Both the position numbers and the translations under genes were made by a program. The notes under the pieces were generated by a model. The model was not told the DNA's origin. It worked only from the letters and a program-made list of their open reading frames with translations, and did not search any database. 64,000 bases of DNA from Histidinibacterium aquaticum (lineage in GTDB: Bacteria; Pseudomonadota; Alphaproteobacteria; Rhodobacterales; Rhodobacteraceae). The DNA is taken from NCBI RefSeq assembly GCF_008710275.1, contig NZ_VYQE01000002.1, forward strand, positions 837,451 through 901,450. Reading direction: 5' to 3'. Positions 47,201-50,718 of this stretch are shown one piece after another (position 1 is the stretch's first letter; the number at the start of each line of letters is the position of its first letter).

Positions 47201-49853
47201 GGCCGACCGCTCCGCCGATGTCGAAGACGAGCAGTCCGGCGTCCTCGCGGTCGGAAACCGTCCGGTTGCCAGCGAGCCCGATACCGACATAGCCGTCGGT
47301 CCCACTGCCGCCGTCGATGGTGTCGGAGCCGAGGCTCCCGATGATCGTGTCGTCCTGGCCGGTAGCGGTGAGGATGTCGTCGCCAGCGCCACCCCGCAGG
47401 GTGACGCCGCCACCGAAGGCCGCCGCGTTGAGGGTGACGTCGCCGGTGTGGTCCGTGTCGACGAAAAGCCCTGCGTTTTCGATACCGGTGAAGGTCGTGG
47501 TGCCATCGCCGCCGGTGATCTCCGAGGCGCCGAGCGTCACCGCTCCGGTCGCGCCGAAGAGGTTCAGGCTGTCCGTCCCCTCGCCGCCGTCGACCGTGCG
47601 GCCCCCGTAGCCCTGGATTCCGAGCGTGTCGTCACCGAGACCGCCGCTCACGCTGGCCGTGGCATCGCCGCCGACCAGGACGTCGTCGAACTCCGTCCCG
47701 GTCAGGGTGACCACCGCGGCGCCGTCGAAGCTCTGGAAGCCGTCGGCCGAGTTCCGGTCGAGGCTGGCAGTGACACCCTTGCCATAGTTGGCGTAGCTGA
47801 GCGTCGCCGAGCCAGCGGCGGCAGAGCCCCGCATGATCTCGGCATAGGTGAAAGCCGTTCCGCCCACATCCAGCCGGCCGCCGTTCACCCCGTCGACATA
47901 CCAGGTGTAAGCCGAGCTGAAATTCGCGATAAGGGTGTCGGGTTCGTCGTCGACCCCCTGACCCTGGAACGCCGAGAAGCCGCCTTGGAGCGTGACCGTT
48001 CCGGAGCTGGCGACCACCTGCGTGGTGCCCGTTCCGTCATCCTCCATCGAACGCACCGAGCCCGCAAAGCCGCCGACGGTGCTGCTGACGCCCGTCAAGG
48101 TGACCTCGGACCAGACGCCCAGGTCCTTGTCGCCATGCAGGATGTCCGTGCCACCGCCCGCGTTCAGCGTGGCGTCCCGATCGGTGCGCGCCAGCACGAT
48201 CACGTCATCGCCAGCGCCGGTCTCGACCCTCCGCGTGTCGGCGGTCATGTAGACTTGGTCGGCTCCGCTGCCGGTCAGGAGTCCCTGGAAGCCGGACACG
48301 GACTGGAACCCGGTAACAAGGTTCTCGGCAAGGTTGACCGTTAGGTCGGTCGAGAGCGCAGACAGGTCGAGCGTGCTGTAGCTGCTGTCGGTCGGAGCCT
48401 CGGCCGCCCGCAGGGATTCAAACGACTCCAGTTCGATGCCGTCGGTCCGCAGACCGGCGTCGTAGAGGGTCAGGTTGCGCTGGCCGAGAGCGTCCTCGGT
48501 GACGACGACGTCGACGTGACTGTCGTAGTCGGCAATGAACGTGTCCTCGGCATCGCCGCCGATGATGGAGTCCACGCCGGTATAGGACTGGGTGCCCAAG
48601 GAAACGCCGTCGAGGTCGAAGTACTCGAGCGTCAGGTCCATCCCGGACCCGCGAGCGTTCAGCGTCCAGGTCGTCGTGAAGTCGGTGCCGGTCAGGACGT
48701 CGTCACCGCCACCCAGGTCGATATCCACGCCCTGCGCTGCACGAGCCTCGTCGTCGCCGCCTGTTGCCGTGTAGCGCTCGGCGCCGCGCACGTCGAAATC
48801 GAGGAGCTTGGAGTCGGTGGAATCGTAGAGCGCCAGGCGGCCGCCCTCGGCGTTGAGTCCCACGCGACCGTCGGCCTGGGCCGACATGTCAACATGCCCG
48901 CCGGCGATGCTCAGCCCCTCTGCGCCGGTGATCAGCAGATTCTGGGCGGAGGTTGCACCTTCCCGCACCAGCGATGTGCCGTTGCTACTCCACCCGAGTT
49001 GCCAGGAGGCCACCGTGTCCGGAGTGGAGATGACATCGACCGCAGCATTCAGCTCGAAGCGATCGATACCGGAGAAGCTGAGGAAGCCCTCGCGACCGCC
49101 CGGAAGGTCGATCGTCTCGTCGATCGCGCGGAGACCGTAGGACGTGTCGGGATCGGTGGCGCTGCCCTGGGGCTTGGCCTCACCCACCCGGCCCGAGACG
49201 CCGGACGAGGTCGTGTCGTCCCGATCCCCGATGGTCCAGACCAGGCCGACAGATCCATTCGGCCCCGCGATCTGATCTTCACCGCCTCCGAGGTCGACCG
49301 CGAAGGACAGACCTTCCTGCAGCGACATCACCGACTGGTCGATGAACAGCCGCTGCCCCTGCCCGTCGTCGCTGCCACCGTCCTCGGCGTTGATCCTGAA
49401 GACGTCGTAGACCTCCGTGACGTCCCCCTGCCCGTCGATGTCGACGACCCGGTTGGTGCCGTCGATCGTCCGGATACGTTTCCAGCTCAGGACGTTCGGA
49501 TTGTCCTGGCTCTGGATGTCCTCCTGCGATTTCCCCTCGACGAGCTGAAGCCGAAGCTCCTTCTGATCGTTGCCCTCGTTGTCGGTGTACGCGACCTCGG
49601 TCACCCGGACGACGGCCTCGTCCACCGCGGCGATGGAGGCCGTGGCCGCTATCGGGTCCCCGCTGAGAAGGACGCGCGGCTCGAGCGTGTCGATGCCCGG
49701 GCTACGCCGTTTCAGGGCACGACGGCGAAGCGGACGCCAGAGACGAGGGGGCAATTCCTTCGGCGACGCTTCCGGACGCTCGAAACCGGGAAGGAGCCCC
49801 GTCAGCGGGGCCGGACGGCCCCCGCGGAACTCATCAGAACTGTGCTTGCCCAT
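23202..49853 (-). CDS. Giant LEPR-XLL repeat protein, putative surface adhesin (8883 residues)
   Basis: A single 26.65-kb reading frame encodes 8883 residues, of the 8-9 thousand size class known for LEPR-XLL proteins. A basic N terminus (RPLRRRALKRRSPG) precedes the motif LEPRVLLSGD at about residues 57-66, a mark of this family of huge extracellular proteins. The N-terminal third has RTX-like nonapeptides (GGDDVLIGGIGNDVLSGG) and beta repeats. A long middle region is a Gly/Ala/Val beta-solenoid array. A later stretch contains an alpha-helical repeat island. The C-terminal third has about 17 copies of a 57-residue calcium-binding-type unit (WILAGQGADTI, NIVLGDSGEI), then an acidic tail. Cysteine is essentially absent. 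The ATG at 49853 (AAAGAGAG upstream) is preferred over a TTG five codons earlier. It lies in the same operon as its likely export genes. Confidence 0.93.
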   Translation of the reverse strand: MGKHSSDEFRGGRPAPLTGLLPGFERPEASPKELPPRLWRPLRRRALKRRSPGIDTLEPRVLLSGDPIAATASIAAVDEAVVRVTEVAYTDNEGNDQKELRLQLVEGKSQEDIQSQDNPNVLSWKRIRTIDGTNRVVDIDGQGDVTEVYDVFRINAEDGGSDDGQGQRLFIDQSVMSLQEGLSFAVDLGGGEDQIAGPNGSVGLVWTIGDRDDTTSSGVSGRVGEAKPQGSATDPDTSYGLRAIDETIDLPGGREGFLSFSGIDRFELNAAVDVISTPDTVASWQLGWSSNGTSLVREGATSAQNLLITGAEGLSIAGGHVDMSAQADGRVGLNAEGGRLALYDSTDSKLLDFDVRGAERYTATGGDDEARAAQGVDIDLGGGDDVLTGTDFTTTWTLNARGSGMDLTLEYFDLDGVSLGTQSYTGVDSIIGGDAEDTFIADYDSHVDVVVTEDALGQRNLTLYDAGLRTDGIELESFESLRAAEAPTDSSYSTLDLSALSTDLTVNLAENLVTGFQSVSGFQGLLTGSGADQVYMTADTRRVETGAGDDVIVLARTDRDATLNAGGGTDILHGDKDLGVWSEVTLTGVSSTVGGFAGSVRSMEDDGTGTTQVVASSGTVTLQGGFSAFQGQGVDDEPDTLIANFSSAYTWYVDGVNGGRLDVGGTAFTYAEIMRGSAAAGSATLSYANYGKGVTASLDRNSADGFQSFDGAAVVTLTGTEFDDVLVGGDATASVSGGLGDDTLGIQGYGGRTVDGGEGTDSLNLFGATGAVTLGASEITGGDGTTTFTGIENAGLFVDTDHTGDVTLNAAAFGGGVTLRGGAGDDILTATGQDDTIIGSLGSDTIDGGSGTDGYVGIGLAGNRTVSDREDAGLLVFDIGGAVGHELKGVEAITLEGDDDANEFDASGITLSRSASELTLTLLGQGGDDVLIGGIGNDVLSGGYGADSFDGGDGEDTLQEGARFPFQPGPGLLPDGGLTRYVLTNTSFAHTSDTAVDETITLDVSGAGSDDDWFRLRLELDDGLQLDGPKLSYDATDADVQGVMSSWKQFPRGNWSTALERDGDGRITEIALTFSGALGGRVTGYGLSAELRQTASGSVSVTEVTGTKSVPTADAVESLTGIENARLVSSMSEAAYVDLSGWSGTATLTGSGLTDIVRLGHGHTADLGAGDDHVTFVDNGGTGAKATVTGGAGFDVLEAEGDTLTLTDANIVFGSGEAAVGGFEDFRLRGTTGADTLDASGLTAAELTATTELATLRGGLGLPLGSGAEFKIVFEDGTRPDAEVDIAVDAVDIQDVLDAINAVEGVTASIVQGQIEIAVDNPGTDGSIYLDGAAGDGGTSATLRTATLTALGFERGVSGDTLVSDMAGPLRVLFEGLGGADTMIGSSGDDIFVVDGTPNVDVTGNAGRDHLIFRSAVSGIGSLSTTGGNHVLDWGGANSFAISDDVEVVGIRGDDGNNDFNASGFSGDLVYRSGGGTDSVQTGEGADVIVAEDLGASGAALTVDGSGSSTTGIEDRVYAVMASDVTSTALGALTLTDTNASRIMGSAPIEAEVVAVTRYDDSRSGMLRFGENIDFGDETWTVASETVVFGDDDGTQVVIGSTGSLNIETTDLTIYRGVTIAIDGDFSVTANLQNQSFKNGVYDPAYLEAAVQIGAGDTGTDTVIEARNIEISLNLGKAASEAGLGSLGSNGAAFASDMVTYIRGFLLGLGPPILSVANTQFDLTIDVTEHAVLRTTGTGEHGNLTIEANSTNASFASPMALMLGVSVANTRIDHSITINGLLDVSGDARVSSFVDTTATAKVANGGTNGLPAVAVSIGANIVNITNTVVVTPRSGSTVDGDLIVQADTIERLYTEVNAEGDTDSLVSVALAVEVGNNTTTARVAGEGLTVGEDLTVQATSQKLSLTFNRFGIVNLGNVLDDAGIGSIVGPLALPTGTNGLIANAVTGVSTGNIFDDLAGSLVPTGAFKKGVAQKIKNGGFGGDNGLASKFTGLAERYLSDDATPDLNFQFSGGLGFVFDTDTVTAKLGFDDGTDSDITVYGTTDVIASAAARPKQAAIALSENEGTATDANTGETSTNLKDKGFSFAFNLGLFDVSADAIVTGTTALRAGDAVTVQSTSSNRIGLSSIPLAPVILPLVNEFGSADYVTTQNVSEGQVVVTESGTAYRALEDVDGIKLGQEDYAGQPGRWEELTTAPGAADYTDPTDVIATVADGETVEIDGIRYEAQGDQTDVKVGETQFGNAENWKVVLFQADRLSDVTVAQGEVVELADGSRYSATVTTAGIDLETYDFAGSQNFGKVNQKGDLASEVIANFVNVLDDNFGLVAATFDVWTQSYARGQTLGLSGSVAYIEQAFDSNAKIEDGALIIIAPDVGGTGTTPESTDGQNLAVKATTENDVLMIGGNFTVPGFALGDSDRTINDGPDTNKSIKAALQKHYKDTGEKFKKNPFRPATGDADKVSNSIGIGVNVLNAKTTATADVGNVQVQAWDMSVDASTDSLLIAAAGGGGRGSSVSATGSVAVTLVSAHARAELDSRSTITLGNDLSVTSSDNLVNVVIGGTVSVSEKTSVGVTIVVDSSDRSSTALIGYGESYDPTDTATAGKFTLGGDLNVSANSGGAQVLVAVTASVTEKGTPEPGGAAPSSSGGGLGGSGASGSGLSGAGGAVADTSTKGGYAISGAASGLRDKNVVTAKIDNVSTLTAQDVSVTAKDDGVRVLLSGGVSVNTQDKGTGVAGAFNVVSADRAISAAIDATDVPLVLEAAGIAVRAEDLAKTISVAIGVAAAPGQGGKAVSGSVTISAGRTKTSARVAGSSATNAITLSGAGGVDIDAKNQAYQIQIAGAVSIGGKAGVGVAVAVSSLETITGAQLAHVGQADALAKVGAVSVTAVNAARFDTIAAGIAGSTGTSGGAGVGMVSVNYLGNSTTVDIDTVDLRTDSLAAGAFDLTYMNAVAGGAAISLGSAAVGVAVAVNVAERGYSEPDAQGTQRGTEVVISDSTFATVDGDIDVSAYGDATQLTIALGAAGARKVALAGSAAVNRQDVGASIMIDDGSSLTADGDTRIIASQEGDFVALAGAVAIAAGAKGGAGGAGVGVNLVNTPTAVKVNGVLRTGSVASDGTFTTGDGQTSLTARALQQLVTIAIGGAGGGGFAFGGSVGVTDLKGDVSVTVAPAAARSWSLDDLVVTAQDSSTITSIAGAAGIGLNYGGVGVAVGTVSNLRSVTASVSGPLTADIRGSATIQAGAKAPEGTPASGARAEAFDGLPSNVFEETSLDALVTENAQMVNITAAIGGSKMVGIGFNLAYTLIQREVSSRVGDGVTFKMSSTDDAVSDTATGHSAGLKVAADDSSSVTTVSVGAGVGVGMGSAVAVAVGGTIAYAKIDSSAVAEIAEGATVELTGEGDLAVTADNSTTITTIAVGAAAAVSASISGAVGFAAGVNRIETETGARMGGTVIGAAGDDRENKVLVQATNSANITSVSVAASVAVSAGGRIAFAGGGAGSGNTIGGATYALVDGASITDADSVAVLATGNATIHAVVVGVAVGVQTGASGGAGSIGVAVAVNNTTGLDEQPAGLGESDGFDVVARVVDSSVDTDGTLSVKARSDQSIRADVVAASVAVAASSTVGISLAGAGAVAVNEGAASVRAEIDGADSTTNRITAGAIEVEALNLVDIYSGVGAAAVSVAASTGFSLALAVSAGIANNTIRAETVARVTGFAADEAIDVGSGSVSVVASTDDPASDKKLNIQAISVAAAVSVAGSKDFALALAGAGADARNLISGRTVAELSDIAELTAGSVTVESLNDVKIDAQVVAVAVSVGASGFGAGAAGIGGAVVTNRVGNLSDDGSTLAAFPVTATIRDAYVTASGDVEVSATNKADISGEGDAAAAAVAVSTYVSGSVAAAGSGVYNTLRFDTAARVERTVSPPDSPTMLQVGTLAVTANDTSDAYSRAIGAAVAVAVAPSGVGLAISIGAAIAENDVQSDTTATISDVTLASAERPLVVAGIPEDPTSGTGRQGRVTVTANNGTEAESIAAAASIAASFGAVGGFAFAGAGARADNEIANETKVRVENARISVVGPDPSSDPAHPGPFDDIKRDIVLGATSTTTSKAFVISAAVAVSGGGVAGAGSIGVSIVESTIGEDIGTHATRVDVVGSVLDAARDVLITADSTEIHSVYAAAGSVAIAIGVGGAAAVAGIGIHVDNAVTTATLVQDSAIETGRDVVISATSDSTVETNDLINDSGNTMDGVAISGGIGTLSLNVNILRVEVANTVESRITGTAADGDSIDAGRDVTVSADQESWMNGLSALGLAVAAGIGAAGGGVEVTLKADNDVEAEIDLGGRAKLAQAGGTVTVDASESVEMSSKIVNISAGAVAVGAAVMNSTHTSSVVARAKRGTISADKIDIGAKSDLDITETGGTGVSVGAVGVVTNVTKARANGLVETYVEDASLLAGSELDVTARYEAFLRASTTGVSAGLGAIGAMHATTFAGHGQDIDAGVYITGNSKLDGAYVNIRASVDVDMFTATTAGGGGGFAAVGAVSVVEEAATAAVRVEDGSTIEATFLTLAASAERAADGGADANTLAVASGAGASLTLNSFGDTRVEFYDKAGEPDAVTTVRARLVDIFTNNSVEKQLIVNNPSSAYTETNNVASGSASLFGMSILGSNAQLGTNDDKLSSVVDLGNVEIEGLGNYTAPAKVMIRALSDHGAFDAVEVNAGSGLGGIAVATSKVDIDADTRVKMKGARIVNRSGDVEIETRARLEAVSDAAVFQTGLVTASFGVTAKSFTNSTTAVDVDDSFIFGKTVSLHGGKANGFANKLFTSGDANGSAISASLSIGVAMIENKHELSSEVNVRGDSVIKSSGNMFLSAERGIIDEFNDGAVAVVAVPPYGYPVKDYSTDRVRRTVSIDSTAELLAGANSDTLYQVGYAKSILGSGDWKGALDGLAPGETSRKLTSQEKVDQGLAVESEYVIGYMDTSRMAVDLFNGDIVLFEQASENTATGTVGHYYRFVGGSDTEPSAVVMSHANFTTSDWVDLGTAEPTDPEAAVRGSSEVDFLGEILDKQIVVVRPDAIAEPTISVGSLSTLLFAHYEQVLDWIADHQGNVDALARYEAQLIQIEQQMADLGIEPPGEEGILQNSFETAFLQIPDIIVSPGSIFIESDAPGANYSGLVAAGVLRANADPKVRVLSDLHMMTRIGDVVIDDATVSKVTASGDYVEFTPGNVYVNDAGITANSGSGDEAKLLISIQTRAQSYYDYFTDLDEYLAVQNESLPEGQERTIPKVAPDLYILGSVVNEEGAAELSNAVAAIRVSGQVLAQTVDIESGGDFQVTTDWYHAGGNPRDYGGLNDMLVATTDDTLPSRKTQIIDQDTSKNSADQNNWLAALDASRFNKSSSVVANGAISIVATYVNVNGLLQSGVQDAYIKIDENFIPPNQTTLLVNEDNRSAFSTISFTSPETGLSLPIRGRWDAALNAIVLDPMRFGGGRIDITGDIYSTGSGQIKVAAGYPDVTVLNLSDEQLIVEGIDASVDRQGTITITDTLKGGDDTVVRTTYTYNDGSPTKTVQTGTKDATSGRLVYSDAATLSDVTVYTPTEGIYYTWTEGQASITETVTTKYVKTFNLFFDFSAGDGTTFSENTEVLDESRLLESQGIDTADRLSGNGAGWEPPYGTSSTEFSNNVEAFVDYRNLRNSEVRLVANDLVRSVNDPDKAVYRFTPTDDGPTEADYLLEDIFEADGSLKAGFDEFVKLDPADVPENFKTDREEGWYDSDFKNSTTEVERWTTGGGYMKKKTVWNKTTNTFGEKKFWDVGVRGDHAIDVGFLNDGLPPEIIINSVGDMHLAGNIIGSADGTITLNGLEDASNPSRWGQISHEDGTSIQGSLQAIHAGRGVDITVVNLEGAEVYEMDVIADTGDIRVRVGSEFNDNGRTVIKRGEARAGDVTVIAQQGITAKNSSALLSGDRVELQASKGTIGTAGSAIGIDTNDGAVDGGVAAAARGDIYLTEIAGDMHLVAPEKIDTSFASADGDTGISIGSPEGIVVLTAQDGSILDFNLENDNGLTEARLQAYLAKMGLGDDAGRAIIGAQLDAEVREEHQLYLEYVNIFRAEGDQSGPVAEELRTLERFDEYAKDLHSREGETRTLDEIKDAIESKFSEIHAENWDKPVVDDRLYNEYYDRIWMEAPAGEEPLQDLETYADARDEELSREIGYALETRFGALHATLRGTDLASGTAAREYIELIHTQAVADKAVVPELEALQGFQDYIQDLVAALDPSLTTEEVAEKRAEFVEDALLRFGTLHTQLWSVAHQDLVDYIDVVRAAAQGSIASDAAGYDDLLALVLNGANVTTAVEDGSFASLLGSDYGQSLVDRIESSLDFRFGGLHEKIKGEARKASYIETLYLEGDARDAAIDARLDDIGELNAAISSGVVSKLYPLIKVNAVNVGASVAVENSNITAREVHIIARSADATGGDVGRLTEPVDLDWTVPLGTSDDSLTIEEISKREELQTQRRQLQAQDITDVVHRLYRYEGTSLSDDKQPSADDFAGSDWSVVEMVFTTRDTDSPVTIAEGQVLVVWGNWPDAELSGGSPVPVYRMYERVDNGSITLTPADIDFTALTDVDGDGDTVSDWAAFDDDDAIRFDEVTDAVTVQNGDIVRDLRTVLRVSAQPFDDVNLRSTTRSADVVLDLQADGLAGVSLDGNALQVERATVGGFLRLLSSGDLMHSGETKVSGSGYVSLAANGLIGAADDAFELELEADTLIYLQSGRDAFVTQTGAAVTIEQAQIGGKLFFGSDSDLSIGRIEAVVSVDLDVTGSVLDASDDDATAPSRDIITATLNVSTGGDFGTQTNRIEIDTIDGVLGTVGGDMAVRHFDIFALSGTLEVDGTADILARGSIQGKTGETLRAGSLVLESTEVNIGSEATPLDVELTDPAGTVIARAVNDIWMSSAGTLRLQDVAAFNVVSMQVGGALLNARNDDAAAVTTDRLRLAASDIGASDKALRIDARQLALDVVSRAQISAAGTLRVSEEWFGAFGARAGEVLSITVDETLDVVTDVLVTDGGAGEALTLEAGTKLTVSGTIDVDAANYGTTPTRARLTAGDELLIDPAGEALVDGTLALDVALGGGGGTLDVQGRLVADDIAARTGDGADTVTVTPVEILGRVTMELGDGADSFTLTSLNNRTERFFVDGQGGGDSYVVNRHSAAVGYRVSIADTGAVADGIDTLTINGRDGAADDVLLRANFIALLNDAVAGPMQGPYERIDYDAKLNGGIDIHTRRGDDFFYSDDTSAVVRIHAGEGADNFRIGQLFGTDRVAPQVAPGDEISTQHTTEGFLSRGTSERMEIYGGDGDDSFDIYSNGRLLKLFGEDGQDSFVVRSFLLQGSGLTASDVTELDGGEGDDQIQYAANAKVDINGGAGQDRIIILGTAADETYVIMADRIYGGGREIEYNEVELFEVDGMQGNDRFFVLGTAAGVATQLIGGAGDDTVTIGGDVPFGLDIVPVLVGEQDQTLDAIRGPIEFIGGVKPGVDRSVSSGITLPDESDIALPDVSKAEASPDDLDRVFVFDAGNTTGRTGTLTERRLTGLGMGTNDIVFTARNDEKTVFGAGLTYSDVDLLEVMLGSGDDELDIDSTAAGAVTIVHGGGGGDLLQLTGKGRAGGTERGLILFGDTDQDGRRYGVGAADARSFDALSFASSGDDMIDAKAATGAVIAFGGAGNDTILGGAGADQLLGGSGADEIDGGSSSDHIYGDNGLRYTLGFYDAPGPDMLSIVTEADLSALNTATGDALAAAGDDTIRTGGSATVVADFGEITQQSGTRHLMALGAVVEVFTVRNAEGGNDKVTGGNGRDWILAGAGADSISSGGGDDVVFGDTGLLIASDNLRRRAVADSAPGGTDVIDAGTGSNWLFGGASGDTLTSAGRDGAASVLVGDAGEIRADAQGRIKVVRSVDAGVGGADTITGGAFADWILGGALGDRITAGPGRNIVLGDSGEILTDSRGRAEQVRSINTGIGGDDRITTGSGADWILAGQGADTIRAGNGPNIILGDSGELLTDEQGRAARVRSTSADIGGDDDIATGGGADWILAGQGTDFVNAGDGDNIVLGDAGDIVARISVRSLATAVGGADTIITGSGADHVFGGAGSDDIRAGGGSNTVLGDSGEVIFGEAIRSLAFTDGGSDRITTGSGADRVIGGIGGDVISAGNGDNVVLGDSGEIVFGSTILRSLAPIEGGADIIRTGTGRDWIVAGAGSDSVSSGAGNDVILGDTGLFEGEAGLPVRAVADIAAGAADEIDAGSGVDWVLGGMGGDTIVNRAGRSFILGDSGEIEARTGGIVSSMRATEPATGGDDRITGSTASDWIIAGAGGDVVDAGQGRNIVLGDAGEILTDARGRAAQVRITSAAIGGDDEITTGDGEDWILAGQGGDSVVSGNGDDVVFGDIGELTLRAGRVIGAVASGTEGGADRIDAANGDDWILGGASGDTIVKAAGTSVILGDNGAIETDARGRVRAVLSIGNARGGDDVITGGTGRDWVIAGERDDAVSTRSGDDILIGDMGEIRARQGVRFTAQGFSAPGGDDVLRAGLGEDWVIGGPGNDRIVNEAGRLSVLIGDAGVIEGDEVGLVLEALSTEASVGGTDSISGGTDRDIIFGGAAGDVIDGRGGDDMITGDGGLYQRATKDRTTYHTIESEDFFDGGDDTLFGGSGRDFILGGVGGDSFGLDLSDDVAVGEFARIRLTERSNGDEVITSFLTMAPSDVDSISQVVQTLFNDRHTRTSDDRPSTGEDLVSLTSPISGLSLIARGDLIFDLPGLLDRELSDEDDDDVIPGLAGFALLSSQDNLLPPGTEATEPQDTGEGPVEEGETPEAPDADEEEGEGEQAAAAPAWRIGGWRMQQEHA
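23750..26780 (-). repeat. About 17 tandem 57-residue RTX-like repeats in the giant protein
   Basis: Within the C-terminal part of the giant gene a unit of about 156-182 bases recurs, centred on codons for DW(I/V)xAGxGxD followed by NxVLGDSGEI. Copies are marked at roughly 24122, 24290, 24467, 24636, 24807, 24977, 25151, 25312, 25474, 25630, 25805, 25976, 26158 and 26329, with more diverged units at both ends. Copies differ in nucleotide sequence, so the array is not a recent duplication. Each unit has two GGxGxD-type calcium-binding turns. Confidence 0.85.
30700..31690 (-). repeat. Alpha-helical repeat island inside the giant protein
   Basis: Around 30.7-31.7 kb the encoded protein abruptly becomes helical and charged, unlike the beta-repeat regions on either side. 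The motif (R/K)F(G/S)xxH recurs: FGGLHEKI, FGTLHTQL, FGALHATL and FSEIHAEN, spaced about 186-250 bases apart, each followed by a Tyr-rich helix such as YIELIHTQA, YIDVVRAAA or YIETLYLEG. A fifth, diverged unit (QLYLEYVNIFRAEG) precedes them. No family is recognised. Confidence 0.65.
35400..44700 (-). repeat. Long beta-solenoid-type repeat array of the giant protein
   Basis: About 3100 residues alternate an amphipathic strand pattern such as DVTVSADQESWMNGLSALG with Gly/Ala/Val stretches such as VAVAVSVGASGFGAGAAGIG. A degenerate period of roughly 60-80 residues is visible by eye. This low-complexity, Cys-free pattern is typical of very large adhesins built from stacked beta units. Exact repeat borders cannot be set by inspection. 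Confidence 0.7.
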
Positions 49854-49898
49854 GTCTCTCTTTACCAAAAAGCGTCATCGTCCCGCCCCGCAGGCCGG

Positions 49899-50690
49899 CT
49901 AGTGAACCTCGGCCGTCTCCTCGGACGCGTCGCTGGCGTCGCCGGCCTCCTCTGACCCCGCCGGCTGCATCGCGGTCGTCGCCTTGGTGACCAGGCGCTC
50001 GACCAGCTGCATGGAGGCCAGGTGAAGCTGGATCAGCGCCAAGTCGCCCGAGCGGAAGAGCTCTACGACCTTCTCGTCCGGCAGGTCGCGCAGCTTCTCG
50101 GGGTTCACTCGCTGGAAGCCGTTGATCTGCCCGGCGCGACCGTCCTGCAGCGTGTAGTCGACGCGCGCATCCTCCAGGAGGCCAGCCTCCTTCAGGCGGT
50201 CGCAGAAGGCCTGCGTGCGGTTGAAGCTGGCCTGGTATTCCTCGGCGAAGCGCAGAACGGTATTGGTGTAGCTCGTCTCGTTGCCCTCGCTGTCGAAGAG
50301 CCGCTCGCCCACGCCATCGCGGTTCAGCCCCTCGAAACTCTCGTCGATGCAGAGCGTCAGGCGGTCCTGTCCGTCCTGCACGGCAAAGACGAAGGGATAG
50401 CGCCGGAAGAAGGCGGGCACATAGGCGCCGTCCCAGCTGCCGTCCTCCTTGACGAAGGCGCACTGATCACGGGCCGTGCCCAGAAGAGCGACCGGGATCG
50501 TCCCGGTTTCCGAGGGCGCGAAGACGATGGGCATCTCGACAGCCGCCTTGGCGAACTCGACGTCGACCAGCGGAACCGAGTTGGTGCCTTTCGCGAAGGC
50601 GAAAGACGAGGTGCGGCGCACCGCGACATCGCGGTGATCGACCCGGCTGACAGGGGTGACGCTTTCGTAGATCAACAGTTGCTTGGTCAT
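49899..50690 (-). CDS. SapC family protein
   Basis: This 263-residue cytosolic-looking protein matches the SapC family in length and motifs: an N-terminal KQLLIYESVTPVSRVDHRDV, FAKAAVEMPIVFAPSETG, YVPAFFRRYPFVFA and LTLCIDESFEGLN near the middle. A family Gln/Phe-rich helix follows, and the last 30 residues are acidic (GSEEAGDASDASEETAEVH). It has no signal peptide. SapC is named from the Campylobacter surface-layer secretion locus, and family members often lie beside genes for large surface proteins; its biochemical role is unknown. Here it sits between the TolC-family gene (28-base gap) and the giant gene (45-base gap), supporting a role in handling the giant protein. The start has only a weak GGAAG upstream. 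Confidence 0.85.
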   Translation of the reverse strand: MTKQLLIYESVTPVSRVDHRDVAVRRTSSFAFAKGTNSVPLVDVEFAKAAVEMPIVFAPSETGTIPVALLGTARDQCAFVKEDGSWDGAYVPAFFRRYPFVFAVQDGQDRLTLCIDESFEGLNRDGVGERLFDSEGNETSYTNTVLRFAEEYQASFNRTQAFCDRLKEAGLLEDARVDYTLQDGRAGQINGFQRVNPEKLRDLPDEKVVELFRSGDLALIQLHLASMQLVERLVTKATTAMQPAGSEEAGDASDASEETAEVH

Positions 50691-50718
50691 CGTAAGGAGG
50701 CTTCCGTTCGTCTTTTCG

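Noticed and set aside
23202..49868. Splitting the giant frame into several genes
   Set aside because: The frame is uninterrupted, repeats run in phase throughout, and no internal start with a good ribosome site and stop pair was seen.
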